Assembly: GCA_024233215.1 (NCBI GenBank)
Contig: JACKPW010000009.1
Coordinates: 124,001-188,000 of the forward strand
DNA length: 64,000 nt
Origin: Verrucomicrobiales bacterium
GTDB lineage: Bacteria; Verrucomicrobiota; Verrucomicrobiia; Limisphaerales; J093
Reading direction: 5' to 3'
Below, piece after piece: positions 8,691 to 17,001 of the stretch. The notes beneath the pieces are model-generated. The model saw only the letters and a list, made by a program, of their open reading frames with translations, made no database searches and had not been told where the DNA came from. A program made the position numbers and the translations under genes. Numbering within the stretch: the first letter of the stretch is position 1; each line of letters opens with the position of its first letter.

Positions 8691-9269
8691 TCAGGGGGAT
8701 TCGAGAGCCACCTCATTCGGCCGCCGGATCCTCCGGTGAAGCCAGGCCCGGCAGAAGGCCCAGTCCCTCTCCGCGGTGGCCACCGAGATCCCCAGGGCCT
8801 CGGCGGCCTCACGTTGGGTCAGGCCGACAAAGAAACACAACTCGACCAGTCGCGCGTGTCGGGGATTGAGGCGACCCAGCTCCGTCAGGGCTTCATCGAG
8901 GGCCAGCAGTTCCTCTGGAGGCATGGGAGCGGCGATCTCGCAGCTGTCGAGTTCCACGCGGTCCCAGTCTCCGCCGCGCTTCTGACTTGCCCGGCTCCGG
9001 GCCTTCTCCACAAGGATGCGACGCATGGCCTCGGCGGCAGCAGCGAAGAAGTGGGCCCGGTTCTTCCAGGCGGGCTGTTGATCTCCTCCCAGTCGCATCC
9101 AGGCTTCGTGGACCAGGGCGGTGGGCTGCAACGTCTGCCCGGGCCTCTCCCTCGCCATCCGGGTCACCGCCAGTCTGCGGAGTTCCTCATAGACCATGGG
9201 CAACAGCTCCTCCGCGGCTCCGGATTCACCGCGCTCGACTGCTTGCAGCAGGTGGGTGACGTTGCTCAT
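8691..9269 (-). CDS. ECF RNA polymerase sigma factor, TIGR02999-like
   Basis: 192-residue sigma factor. Region 2 includes ELLPMVYEELRRLA and an LQPTALVHEAWMRL segment with AHFFAAAAEAMRRILVEKAR, a hallmark of the TIGR02999 group. Region 4 is the helix-turn-helix LTQREAAEALGISVATAERDW. It lies 47 bp upstream of the WD40 kinase on the same strand, so they are probably co-transcribed. No anti-sigma factor gene is next to it, which fits control by the kinase. Confidence 0.92.
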   Translation of the reverse strand: MSNVTHLLQAVERGESGAAEELLPMVYEELRRLAVTRMARERPGQTLQPTALVHEAWMRLGGDQQPAWKNRAHFFAAAAEAMRRILVEKARSRASQKRGGDWDRVELDSCEIAAPMPPEELLALDEALTELGRLNPRHARLVELCFFVGLTQREAAEALGISVATAERDWAFCRAWLHRRIRRPNEVALESP

Positions 9270-9520
9270 CGGGGCATCCTAACGAAAGGAGAGCGGGCTG
9301 TCGATTCCGCCCCCGGGACGGCCCGACATCCGGGTCGTCCTTCGGGTCGAATCGCGCGAATCGGGCGCCGGAGCCGGCATGCCGACCCCGACGCCCTTCT
9401 CCTTGGCGCGGCAACCCACTTTCCTGGTCCGTCGTGCGGCCGTTGTCGCACCGTGTCTCCGCTTGCCCAACAGTTGTGCCGTGGAGTCGCGTCGACGCTG
9501 CGGCCAGTGCTCCATCGTCC

Positions 9521-11230
9521 CTAGGGGAGGAGGCCGAGCTGGGCGAGTTGCGTGATGTTGTCCCAGTAGACGCGCATCTCATCGAGGAGTCCGGCGTCGT
9601 TGACGTGGTAGAGGATGGCCTCGGGGATCTCGACGAGCTTGCCGGAGGCCGGTATCCCGGGAAACTGGCTGTCGTCGTAGGTGACCAGGTGTTTGACCTT
9701 GTCGCCCTCGTATTCCCAGACGTCAAGGTGCTTGTGGGGCGCGCCGATTTGTCCCGAGGCGGGCAGGGTTCCCCAGTCGTTCACGAAGGTGCCGGTGGTG
9801 GTATGTTCCGTCACGATGATGTTGCCGGCGTTCCAGAGATCTTCGGCGATCGTGGCGTAATCCGGGAAGGCATGGAACAGCCCGCCGAGCCAGACCTGGA
9901 AGTCGGGCTGGGCCGGCATGACCTGGAGCTGGGGCACGTATTGGTAAGTGCCATCCGGGGTGAAGAAACTGACGATCTGATCGGGGTCGTGTGCCTGGAA
10001 GGCGGCCCCAATGGCGGCGCTGATGGCTTTGAGATCCGGTGGCGGCGTCAGCAGGCCCATTTGCACCATCAAGCTCAGGTTGTCGTACATCACGTGGAAA
10101 TAGGTCACCAAACCGGTCTCATCCACGCGGGCAAGGATCGCCACGCGCAGGACAACCGGGTTGTTCGATGCCGGGGCGCCGAGGTACGGTCCGGTCTGGG
10201 TGCCCTTCCAGTGGGCCTGAGTCATCACCCAACCGTCCCCCATGTCGAACGCGCTTTGCACCAACATTTGATGGTCTGGAAAGGCCGTGATATAGGCCTC
10301 CTGTGCCGCGGCGTATTCCGCGCGGGTAGTCCCTGCGGGAAGGCCCGGCAGGGAGAGATCGGCATCTTCGGCGAAGGCCTCCATAAAACCTTCCAGGTCG
10401 GAGGCATTCCAGCGCGCCGTGGTCTCGGCAACCGCATCCATCGGCGAAAGGCCGGTTGGGTTCGGAACCGGGATTTCAAACGAAGGAACCAGCGGGGGTG
10501 TTCCGGGCATCGGGAGGACGCCCAGTTGGATGAGCATCGATCCCAGGTCGTAGTAGAGCGTCATTTGGAGCATCTTCTCCCCTTCATACTGGTACACGCC
10601 CATGTGCGGCATGGTGACGACGATGCCGGTGGGAGGAACGACACCGAGGGGGCCCAGATCCCAGTCCCCCAAATGGGTGGCTTGGGCGGCATGCTCGCCC
10701 GCGAAGATGTTTCCCCGCACGAGGGAGATCCCGCCGGAGTCAACGTAGTCAGGAAAGCTCGCATACAGGTCGGCGAAGAACCCCAGTGCTTCATCAAGGT
10801 TCTTCAGGGGAGGTTGCGCCACATCGTCGAACACGACGTCGGGAACGAAGAACGGCTTGAGGGCCGCAGCGTCGTGTGCATTCACGGCGTCGCGGAATTG
10901 CTCGTGCGCCTCCATGATCTCAGCCTCCGTCGCATCGGGTGCTACCACGTGCAGTTTGTAGAAGCACTGCTCCGTGCCCCTCGTCGAGTCGAAGATCTGG
11001 ACTTCGCCGCCGGTCCCCGCAATCGCTTCGCCCAGCGGGTAGAAGTGATCGAGGTCACCGACGCTTCGGTATACGCGATACACCGTTTCGGCGGCGCCCG
11101 GCCAGTTGAGTTCCACGGCGTGGTGGATGGCGAGTTCGGGGGCTTCGGTGCCGCGGACGGTGGGGGTTGGCAGCAGGCCGGTGAGGGCGAGCGCCACGCT
11201 GGTGGGGAGGAGGACTCGGCGATTTCTCAT
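9521..11230 (-). CDS. Secreted protein with three SnoaL-like (NTF2-fold) domains
   Basis: 569-residue protein with an N-terminal signal peptide (basic MRNRR, hydrophobic LLPTSVALALTGLLP). Residues about 35-95 resemble the beta-rich YRVYRS...FYKL module of verrucomicrobial secreted proteins. Three successive SnoaL/ester-cyclase-like domains follow, beginning near residues 100, 260 and 410. Each has an A-H/S-D start helix and a repeated FPDY/FPDH motif (ASFPDYVDSG, TAFPDHQMLV, HAFPDYATIA). SnoaL-like domains bind small hydrophobic ligands, and some are cyclases or isomerases. The substrate is unknown. It appears to stand alone, with 250 bp to the sigma gene and 373 bp to YjbQ. Confidence 0.8.
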   Translation of the reverse strand: MRNRRVLLPTSVALALTGLLPTPTVRGTEAPELAIHHAVELNWPGAAETVYRVYRSVGDLDHFYPLGEAIAGTGGEVQIFDSTRGTEQCFYKLHVVAPDATEAEIMEAHEQFRDAVNAHDAAALKPFFVPDVVFDDVAQPPLKNLDEALGFFADLYASFPDYVDSGGISLVRGNIFAGEHAAQATHLGDWDLGPLGVVPPTGIVVTMPHMGVYQYEGEKMLQMTLYYDLGSMLIQLGVLPMPGTPPLVPSFEIPVPNPTGLSPMDAVAETTARWNASDLEGFMEAFAEDADLSLPGLPAGTTRAEYAAAQEAYITAFPDHQMLVQSAFDMGDGWVMTQAHWKGTQTGPYLGAPASNNPVVLRVAILARVDETGLVTYFHVMYDNLSLMVQMGLLTPPPDLKAISAAIGAAFQAHDPDQIVSFFTPDGTYQYVPQLQVMPAQPDFQVWLGGLFHAFPDYATIAEDLWNAGNIIVTEHTTTGTFVNDWGTLPASGQIGAPHKHLDVWEYEGDKVKHLVTYDDSQFPGIPASGKLVEIPEAILYHVNDAGLLDEMRVYWDNITQLAQLGLLP

Positions 11231-11603
11231 CTCGGGGGCTTGTCTGGGGTGAATTATGGTTCGTTCCCGGGCGCCATCGCATCACCACACGCCGCCAATC
11301 TCCGGTTGCGGCACACCGACACGAACGCCCTTCACCCTGACAATGCGCAAACCGCGCGGTGAAACCCTCAGTCGTAACGATGCAGTCCCGCCAGGGGAGC
11401 GCGCGCGGTTCGTGTGCCGTGACCGGCGGCCCACCAGCCACTTCCGAAATGTGCTGAAGCTCAATCTCCCGTGACGAGGTCCGTATCAGAGTGTCATTCG
11501 GCGAGCCGCCGACTGGGGCAGCCGGGCCGGTCGCGCTCCCCATGGTGACTGCATGGATACCCCTCAACCGTGATGGATACGGTTGAGTCGAATCGGGGTC
11601 CCG
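11231..11603. other. Gene-free stretch
   Basis: No credible coding frame or RNA gene is seen. The only structure is a hairpin at 11563-11587 beside the yjbQ stop. The promoter of the SnoaL-like gene should lie in the first 100 bp, but I cannot point to convincing -35/-10 boxes. Confidence 0.5.
11563..11587 (-). terminator. Hairpin just after yjbQ, possible terminator
   Basis: A perfect 9-bp stem CTCAACCGT/ACGGTTGAG with a 7-nt loop starts 17 bp beyond the yjbQ stop on the minus strand. No U-tract follows, so intrinsic termination is uncertain. Confidence 0.4.
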
Positions 11604-12023
11604 TTACTCCCCGATGATCTTGACGAGGACGCGTTTCTTCCGTCGGCCGTCGAACTCCGCGTAGAAGATTTGTTCCCAGGGGCCGAAGTCGAGCCGGCCT
11701 TGGGTGATCGCCACCACGACCTCCCGGCCCATGATCTGGCGTTTGAGGTGGGCGTCGGCATTGTCCTCACCGGTTCGATTGTGGTGGTAATGCGCCACCG
11801 GTTCGTGCGGGGCGAGTTCCTCCAGCCAGACGTCGTAGTCATGGAGGAGGCCCTGCTCGTCGTCATTGATGTAGACCGACGCCGTGATGTGCATGGCGTT
11901 CACGAGGCACAGCCCTTCCTGGACGCCGCTCTGCCGTACCAGTGCCTCGATGGTGGGGGTGATGTTCAGGTAACCGCGGCGTTCCGGGACGTTGAACCAC
12001 AACTGTTCGGTGAGCGATTTCAT
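11604..12023 (-). CDS. YjbQ/UPF0047 family protein
   Basis: 139-residue protein starting at the ATG at 12023 (MKSLTEQLWFNV). It carries the family signatures NAMHITASVYINDDE, AHYHHNRTGEDNADAHLKR and GPWEQIFYAEFDGRRKKRV. YjbQ proteins have weak thiamine phosphate synthase activity, but their physiological role is not settled. No thiamine genes are nearby. The length is typical. A hairpin lies directly downstream. Confidence 0.92.
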   Translation of the reverse strand: MKSLTEQLWFNVPERRGYLNITPTIEALVRQSGVQEGLCLVNAMHITASVYINDDEQGLLHDYDVWLEELAPHEPVAHYHHNRTGEDNADAHLKRQIMGREVVVAITQGRLDFGPWEQIFYAEFDGRRKKRVLVKIIGE

Positions 12024-12106
12024 GGTGCCAATCCAACGCGCGCCCCCACTCCCTGGCAAGCGCGAAGGTGGGCGGCCACCGACGTTGGAGCAGTTCAATA
12101 AGCTCC

Positions 12107-12179
12107 GTAGCCGCGGACGTCAGTCCGCGCACTTCGATTCCCGCCGGAGATAGATGCGCCGACTGACGTCGGCGGCTAC
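12107..12179. repeat. Two-hairpin palindromic element (family 1), intergenic copy
   Basis: 73 bp running from GTAGCCGCGGAC to GTCGGCGGCTAC. Two perfect 7-bp hairpins are present: CGCGGAC-GTCA-GTCCGCG and CGCCGAC-TGAC-GTCGGCG, joined by about 25 bp. It lies in the divergent region between yjbQ and the lolC/E-like gene, in a 364-bp gap with no other feature. Related copies are at 1965-2035 and 41050-41146. Confidence 0.88.
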
Positions 12180-12387
12180 GCCTTCTATGAGACTGCCCGG
12201 CAACCTGCTCGCGCGCACTGTGCCCTTGAACCTCGGGGCCGCTCTGGGGATCAGTCCTCACTCTTGGCGGAGGGAGCGCCGTCAATAGCTGCAGGACTGA
12301 CCCCGTCGCTCAGTTCGTGGGGAACTGCTGCTTTGGGCCGCGCCACGCTTGACACCTGCGGGGCGTGCCCGCCAGCCTCCCCGCGCC

Positions 12388-13659
12388 ATGTCGCGACTGC
12401 CCTTTGAGCTGATGCTGGCCCTGCGATACCTGCGTCCCAAACGCACGTTCGTCTCGGTCATCACACTCATTTCCATCGTCGGCGTGATGCTCGGGGTGGC
12501 GGTGCTCATCATCGTGATCGCGGTCATGACGGGGTTCGACCGCCAGTTGCGGGACAAGCTGGTGGGATTCACGCCGCACATCCTGATCGAACGGCCGAAT
12601 GGCACGTTGGGGGGATATGAGGCGGTGATGCAACGGGTGGCCACCAACGATTTCGTCGAGGGCGTCGCCCCCTTGGTGATGGGCCAGGTGATGGTGAAGA
12701 CCCAGCCGCTGGTCGGGAATCCCCGGTTTCTGGTGCCGATGGTGCGCGGGGTGGATCCGGTCAACGAACCGCACGTGAGCCGGTTGTTGGACAGCGTGAT
12801 AGCCGGGACGAACAGCCTGCGCGGCTACAGCGTGTTGCTGGGCAGCGGTTTGGCGGACAGTCTGCAGGTTTCGGTGGGAGACCGGCTGGCGATGTATTCC
12901 GTGCGGCAGTTCGAGGAGTGGGACTCCGCGCATCGGGAGGGCACCGAGGAGGCCCCGTTGGCGGATGACTTCCGGGTGAACGGCATCTTCGATGTCGGAT
13001 TCTACGAGTTCGACTCGATGTTCCTGCTGACCTCGCTGGCGAACGCCCAGGACCTCTACAACCTCAGCAACTCGGTGCACGGCGTCATGGTGGCGTTGAA
13101 GGACCCGGACGAGGCCATGGCGGCGGCCCGCGAGCTGTTCTTTCAGTTGGGGCCGCAGTATCGGGTCACCACTTGGATGGAGGAACGGGGACCGCTGCTC
13201 GAAGCGCTGGTGGTGGAAAAGAACATGATGTTTTACCTGCTGTTCTTCATCACGATCGTGGCGGCGTTCGGCATCTGCAGTGCGCAGATCACCTTCGTGG
13301 TCCAGAAGACCCGGGAGATTGGCACGCTCAAAGCGGTGGGGGCCACCAGTGGGCAGATCATGTGGTTGTTCCTCGGTCAGAGTCTCGTGGTTGGGGTGGT
13401 CGGAGTCGCCGCGGGTTTCGGACTGGGCATGCTGGCGGTGACGTACCGCAACGAGTTTCTCTACTTCATGCGGGACCTGACGGGCCTCGAGTTGTTCCCC
13501 GCGAACATCTACCTTTTCCGGGAGTTGCCCGCCCTGGTGGTGCCGGGGGACATCGCGATCATTGCCGGGGGTTCGCTGGTCATCTGCCTGCTGGCCGGGC
13601 TGATCCCGGCGTGGAATGCGGGCCGGTTGAAACCCGTGGAAGCGCTGCGCCATGAGTGA
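12388..13659 (+). CDS. lolC: LolC/LolE-type lipoprotein-releasing ABC transporter permease
   Basis: 423-residue inner membrane permease starting at the ATG at 12388 (MSRLPFELMLALRYL). The N-terminus ALRYLRPKRTFVSVITLISIVGVMLGVAVLI is the classic LolC/E start. It is followed by a periplasmic MacB-like domain and a C-terminal FtsX domain with three membrane spans (around 285-305, 330-355 and 385-410). With LolD it extracts outer-membrane lipoproteins from the inner membrane. Only one permease gene is present, so it probably works as a homodimer (the LolF situation). It overlaps lolD by 8 nt. LolC versus LolE cannot be decided. Confidence 0.93.
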   Translation: MSRLPFELMLALRYLRPKRTFVSVITLISIVGVMLGVAVLIIVIAVMTGFDRQLRDKLVGFTPHILIERPNGTLGGYEAVMQRVATNDFVEGVAPLVMGQVMVKTQPLVGNPRFLVPMVRGVDPVNEPHVSRLLDSVIAGTNSLRGYSVLLGSGLADSLQVSVGDRLAMYSVRQFEEWDSAHREGTEEAPLADDFRVNGIFDVGFYEFDSMFLLTSLANAQDLYNLSNSVHGVMVALKDPDEAMAAARELFFQLGPQYRVTTWMEERGPLLEALVVEKNMMFYLLFFITIVAAFGICSAQITFVVQKTREIGTLKAVGATSGQIMWLFLGQSLVVGVVGVAAGFGLGMLAVTYRNEFLYFMRDLTGLELFPANIYLFRELPALVVPGDIAIIAGGSLVICLLAGLIPAWNAGRLKPVEALRHE

Positions 13660-14353
13660 GAATTCCATCCAACGCCCGCTGGTTCAGGCCCATGGCGTCC
13701 ACAAGCGCTATTCGCTCGGACGCCGGGAGATCGAAGTGCTGCACGGTGTCGATCTGGCGGTGCAATCCGGCAGCTTCCTGGCGTTGCGCGGGGCGTCCGG
13801 CGCCGGCAAGAGCACGCTCCTGCACCTGCTTGGCGGGCTGGATGTGCCGAACGCCGGCCGCGTCGAATTCGAGGGCACCGAACTCGGCCGGCTTTCCCAG
13901 AAACGGCTGGCCCGGTTCCGCAATTCCCGGGTGGGATTCGTCTTCCAGGCGTACCACCTGCTGCCGGAGCTGGACGCGGTGGAGAATGTCTGCATTCCCG
14001 CGCGCATGGCACGGGTGCCGGCCCGGGAAGCGACGGAGAAGGCGGTCGGGATTCTGAACCGCGTCGGTCTGGGCCACCGGCTCGACCATCGTCCGCGCGA
14101 GCTTTCGGGCGGGGAACAGCAACGCGTCGCAATCGCACGGGCGTTGATCAACGATCCCGTCCTGTTGCTGGCCGACGAGCCCACCGGCAATCTCGACTCC
14201 CACACCGGCGCGGAGATCATCGATCTCCTCTGCGCGCTGCATGCCGAGCGCAAGACCACGCTGCTGATCGCGACTCACGACGACAAGGTCGCGGCCTGTG
14301 CGCCCCAATCGGTGGAGTTGCTCGATGGCGCGGTGCGGTCACCGGGCCAGTGA
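13652..14353 (+). CDS. lolD: Lipoprotein-releasing ABC transporter ATPase
   Basis: 233-residue ATPase of the MacB/LolD group. Walker A is GASGAGKST, the Q-loop is FVFQAYHLLPELDA, the signature is LSGGEQQR and Walker B is LLLADEPTGNLDS. The H-loop is IATHD. It starts within the end of the permease gene (8-nt overlap), so the two are translationally coupled. The family powers release of lipoproteins to LolA. Confidence 0.95.
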   Translation: MSENSIQRPLVQAHGVHKRYSLGRREIEVLHGVDLAVQSGSFLALRGASGAGKSTLLHLLGGLDVPNAGRVEFEGTELGRLSQKRLARFRNSRVGFVFQAYHLLPELDAVENVCIPARMARVPAREATEKAVGILNRVGLGHRLDHRPRELSGGEQQRVAIARALINDPVLLLADEPTGNLDSHTGAEIIDLLCALHAERKTTLLIATHDDKVAACAPQSVELLDGAVRSPGQ

Positions 14354-14363
14354 CAAAGTCATA

Positions 14364-14385
14364 GCGGCGAACTGGCGTTCGCCGA
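14364..14385. repeat. Family 2 palindrome, half copy
   Basis: A CGGCGAAC-TGGC-GTTCGCCG hairpin 10 bp after the lolD stop. It matches one arm of the 70-bp elements at 20403-20472 and 23704-23776 with one base change. It may act as a transcription end point, but no T-tract follows. Confidence 0.65.
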
Positions 14386-14539
14386 CGCGTTCGTCGCGTC
14401 GGTTTGCCGAGTCCGGGCTTGCGTTGGCCCGGGGGACGGTGGTGCACTGACCTCCATTCAGCACATGCCAGCCACCGAAAACCATGCCCACTGGATGCGG
14501 GGTCGGGGCCAGATCCTTCAGGTGGCCCTGTCCTTCCGG

Positions 14540-15955
14540 ATGGCCTCGTGCCGGTGGGTTGCCGGGGTGGCGGTGCTGTTGAGCCTGCTGGCGGGTTGCA
14601 CGCATCCCACCGACCGCCGTCGGTACATCAGCCGCTCGCTTCAGCAGCGCACGGGGGAGGCGCCGGGAGACCGGGACCCTGCCTCGCTGCAGCCCTCGGT
14701 CCCTCCGGACATCGACCTTAACCGCCCCATCACGATGGACGAGGCGGTGGCGATTGCGCTGTGGAACAACGCGGACTTCCAGGTCGCCCTGGCGGAACTC
14801 GGTTTCACCCGTGCCGAGGTCATCCGGGCCGGGCAGCTCACCAACCCAACGTTCTCGATCCTCTTCCCGGTGGGGCCGAAGCAGCTTGAGTTTGCCGCGA
14901 AGTTCCCGGTGGAAGCGATTTGGCTGCGGCCTCGCCGGATTGCCATTGCGGAGGACCAGGCCGCGGCGCTGGCGGAGCGGTTGGTGGCGGGCGGGCTCGA
15001 CCTGGTGAGGGATGTGCGGTTGGCGGCGTGCGAACTCGATCTGGCGCGCGAACGGCTCAAGGTGCTGGAGGAATCGCTGCGAATCCGGCGGGAGATCGGT
15101 CACCTTACCGAAGCGCGGGTGGCGGCGGGGGATGTGAGTGAACTGGAAGCCGTGCAGTCCCGCGCGGATGTCGCCCGGGCGGCTGGTGAGCAGGTCCGCC
15201 TGCAACGGGATTTCAACCTCGCTGAACAACGTCTGCGGGGGCTGATGGGGTTGGGGTCGGCCGAGGTTCCCTTCCAGCTCCAAGCCTTGCCCGTGCCGGA
15301 GGATGATGCCTGGGACAGTGTGGTGACCGCGGGGGGGGATGAGGCCGCCGGGGCGCCTCCCGTGGACGGCTCGCGGAATGAGAAGGAGCGGTTGGCGGTT
15401 TATCAGAGAGCGGCGTTTGCCGCCCGCCCCGAACTGCGGGCGGCGGAACTCGAACTGGAAGCGGCCGGCCGGCAGGTGGGGTTGACGAAGGCGGAGCTGT
15501 TCACACTGAGCGCCATCGTTGACGCCAACGGTTCGGGCAGCGATTTCGAGATCGGTCCGGGTCTGGAAATGCCCCTTCCCATCCTTCATCAGAACCAGGC
15601 GGCCCGGGCCCTGGCGGATGCCCGGGTGGCGCGGGCGGCCCGACAATATGTGGCGGTGCGGGAGCGGGTCCTGGCGGAGGTGAGCGCGGCCCGTACCCGG
15701 ATGACATCGGCCCGGGAGGAACGCCACGCGTGGGAAGGGACGCTGGCAGCGCTCGAGACGGCCGCACGTCAGGCGCGAAAGGCCCGGGAACTTGGGGAAC
15801 TCTCGCGACTTGCCACCCTCGAACTCGACCGCGCCGAGCTGGATGCCCGCATGCAGGGGCGCCTGGTGCAGTCGGATTACCGTCGCGCTTTGATCGAACT
15901 GGAACGTGCCGTGGGCCATGGATATGGCCCGTGGTATTCAGACAATGCTCCATGA
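14540..15955 (+). CDS. TolC-family outer membrane efflux lipoprotein (RND operon 1)
   Basis: 471 residues from the ATG at 14540. The hydrophobic leader ends in a lipobox (LLAGC, Cys20). An upstream in-frame ATG at 14465 would put over 25 extra residues before the signal peptide. The two OEP repeats are visible as long helical stretches, for example ITMDEAVAIALWNNADFQVALAELG near residue 65 and a second half from about residue 295. The family forms trimeric outer-membrane/periplasmic tunnels for tripartite pumps. The stop overlaps the adaptor start as ATGA, which ties it to the next two genes. Confidence 0.9.
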   Translation: MASCRWVAGVAVLLSLLAGCTHPTDRRRYISRSLQQRTGEAPGDRDPASLQPSVPPDIDLNRPITMDEAVAIALWNNADFQVALAELGFTRAEVIRAGQLTNPTFSILFPVGPKQLEFAAKFPVEAIWLRPRRIAIAEDQAAALAERLVAGGLDLVRDVRLAACELDLARERLKVLEESLRIRREIGHLTEARVAAGDVSELEAVQSRADVARAAGEQVRLQRDFNLAEQRLRGLMGLGSAEVPFQLQALPVPEDDAWDSVVTAGGDEAAGAPPVDGSRNEKERLAVYQRAAFAARPELRAAELELEAAGRQVGLTKAELFTLSAIVDANGSGSDFEIGPGLEMPLPILHQNQAARALADARVARAARQYVAVRERVLAEVSAARTRMTSAREERHAWEGTLAALETAARQARKARELGELSRLATLELDRAELDARMQGRLVQSDYRRALIELERAVGHGYGPWYSDNAP

Positions 15956-16980
15956 ACACCACCACCACCACGACTTCCCTGCTGGTATTGCTGCTGGGCA
16001 CCGTTGGCCAGCAGGGTGACGCAGCCGGGGCTCCCGATTCCGGCAGCCCTGCGCCCGCCCAGGTGACTGCGCCCGTGAAGGAGACGACTCTTGCCACGGT
16101 GACGCTGAGCGCCGGGGCGGAAGCGCGGTTGGGTATCCGGACCGTTGCCGCGGAACAACGCAACGTGGCTGGGACCCGGTTGTTCGGCGGTGTGGTCGTG
16201 CGGCCGCTCGGTGGCGATGGCGGGGCTGCCGGGCTGGCGCCATTGTGGGCCGGATCGTTCGAGGAACTGCTGAAGCTGGCGGACACACAGGTGGAAGCGG
16301 ACGGTCGGGTGGCCCAGGCCGAGGTGGAGCAGAAGGCGGCGGAGCTGGCGCTGGATCGGGCGCGCAAGGTGCTGGCGGCGGAGGCGGGAAGCGTGCGGGC
16401 GGTGGATGAGGCCGCGGCCCGAAGCGAGGCTGCCGGGGTGGCGTTGACCACTGCCAGGGCCCACCGGGACCTGCTGGGGGAACCGGTTCAAGGTGCGGCT
16501 CCCTCGAACCGGCTGTGGGTGCGGGTACCGGTCTACGCCGGGGCACTCCCGTCCCTCGACGCGGAGGCGGCAGCCCAGGTGATGCGCCTTTCCGACCGCG
16601 ATGAAGCGCATGCCTGGGCGGCGAACCCGGTGGCCGGACCGCTCACGGCGAACGGCAGTGCGTCGACGGTCGACTGGTACTTCCAATTGCCGGCCGGCGT
16701 GACGGGAGTGCGGCCGGGGGAGCGGCTGGCGGTCAGGCTCGCCACGCGGACGCAGGCCGACCGGTTGGTGGTTCCCTGGCCCGCGGTGTTGCACGACATC
16801 CACGGCGGTCAGTGGGTTTATGAGCAGACCGAGGCCCGGACGTTTGTCCGTCGGCGGGTGGAAGTCGAACGGGTTGCCGGGACGGACGCGATACTGGCAC
16901 GGGGTCTGCGCCCTTCCGCGAAAGTGGTGACCGATGGGGCGGCGGAGTTGTTCGGCACGGAGTTTGGGGCGGGCAAGTAG
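15952..16980 (+). CDS. RND efflux periplasmic adaptor subunit (operon 1)
   Basis: 342 residues starting at the ATG at 15952, which overlaps the TolC-family stop by 4 nt. A run of Thr residues and a short hydrophobic segment (SLLVLLLGTVG) form the export signal. An alpha-helical hairpin follows (about 105-165, QVEADGRVAQAEVEQKAAEL), then the beta-barrel and membrane-proximal parts (WYFQLPAGVTGVRPGERLAVRL, VVPWPAVLHDIHGGQWVYEQ). It should bridge the outer-membrane tunnel and the inner-membrane pump. It is shorter than CusB/CzcB and has no obvious N-terminal metal-binding extension. Confidence 0.85.
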   Translation: MNTTTTTTSLLVLLLGTVGQQGDAAGAPDSGSPAPAQVTAPVKETTLATVTLSAGAEARLGIRTVAAEQRNVAGTRLFGGVVVRPLGGDGGAAGLAPLWAGSFEELLKLADTQVEADGRVAQAEVEQKAAELALDRARKVLAAEAGSVRAVDEAAARSEAAGVALTTARAHRDLLGEPVQGAAPSNRLWVRVPVYAGALPSLDAEAAAQVMRLSDRDEAHAWAANPVAGPLTANGSASTVDWYFQLPAGVTGVRPGERLAVRLATRTQADRLVVPWPAVLHDIHGGQWVYEQTEARTFVRRRVEVERVAGTDAILARGLRPSAKVVTDGAAELFGTEFGAGK

Positions 16981-17001
16981 GTTGTCGCAAGGGAGCGGAC
17001 C

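Noticed and set aside
9434..11362. 642-codon open frame opposite the SnoaL-like gene
   Set aside because: No start context or family similarity; the minus strand encodes three clear repeats with a signal peptide.
14354..14539. Search for the 11-bp TTCAT repeat before RND operon 1
   Set aside because: No matching boxes were found, so operon 1 is not assigned to the same regulator.
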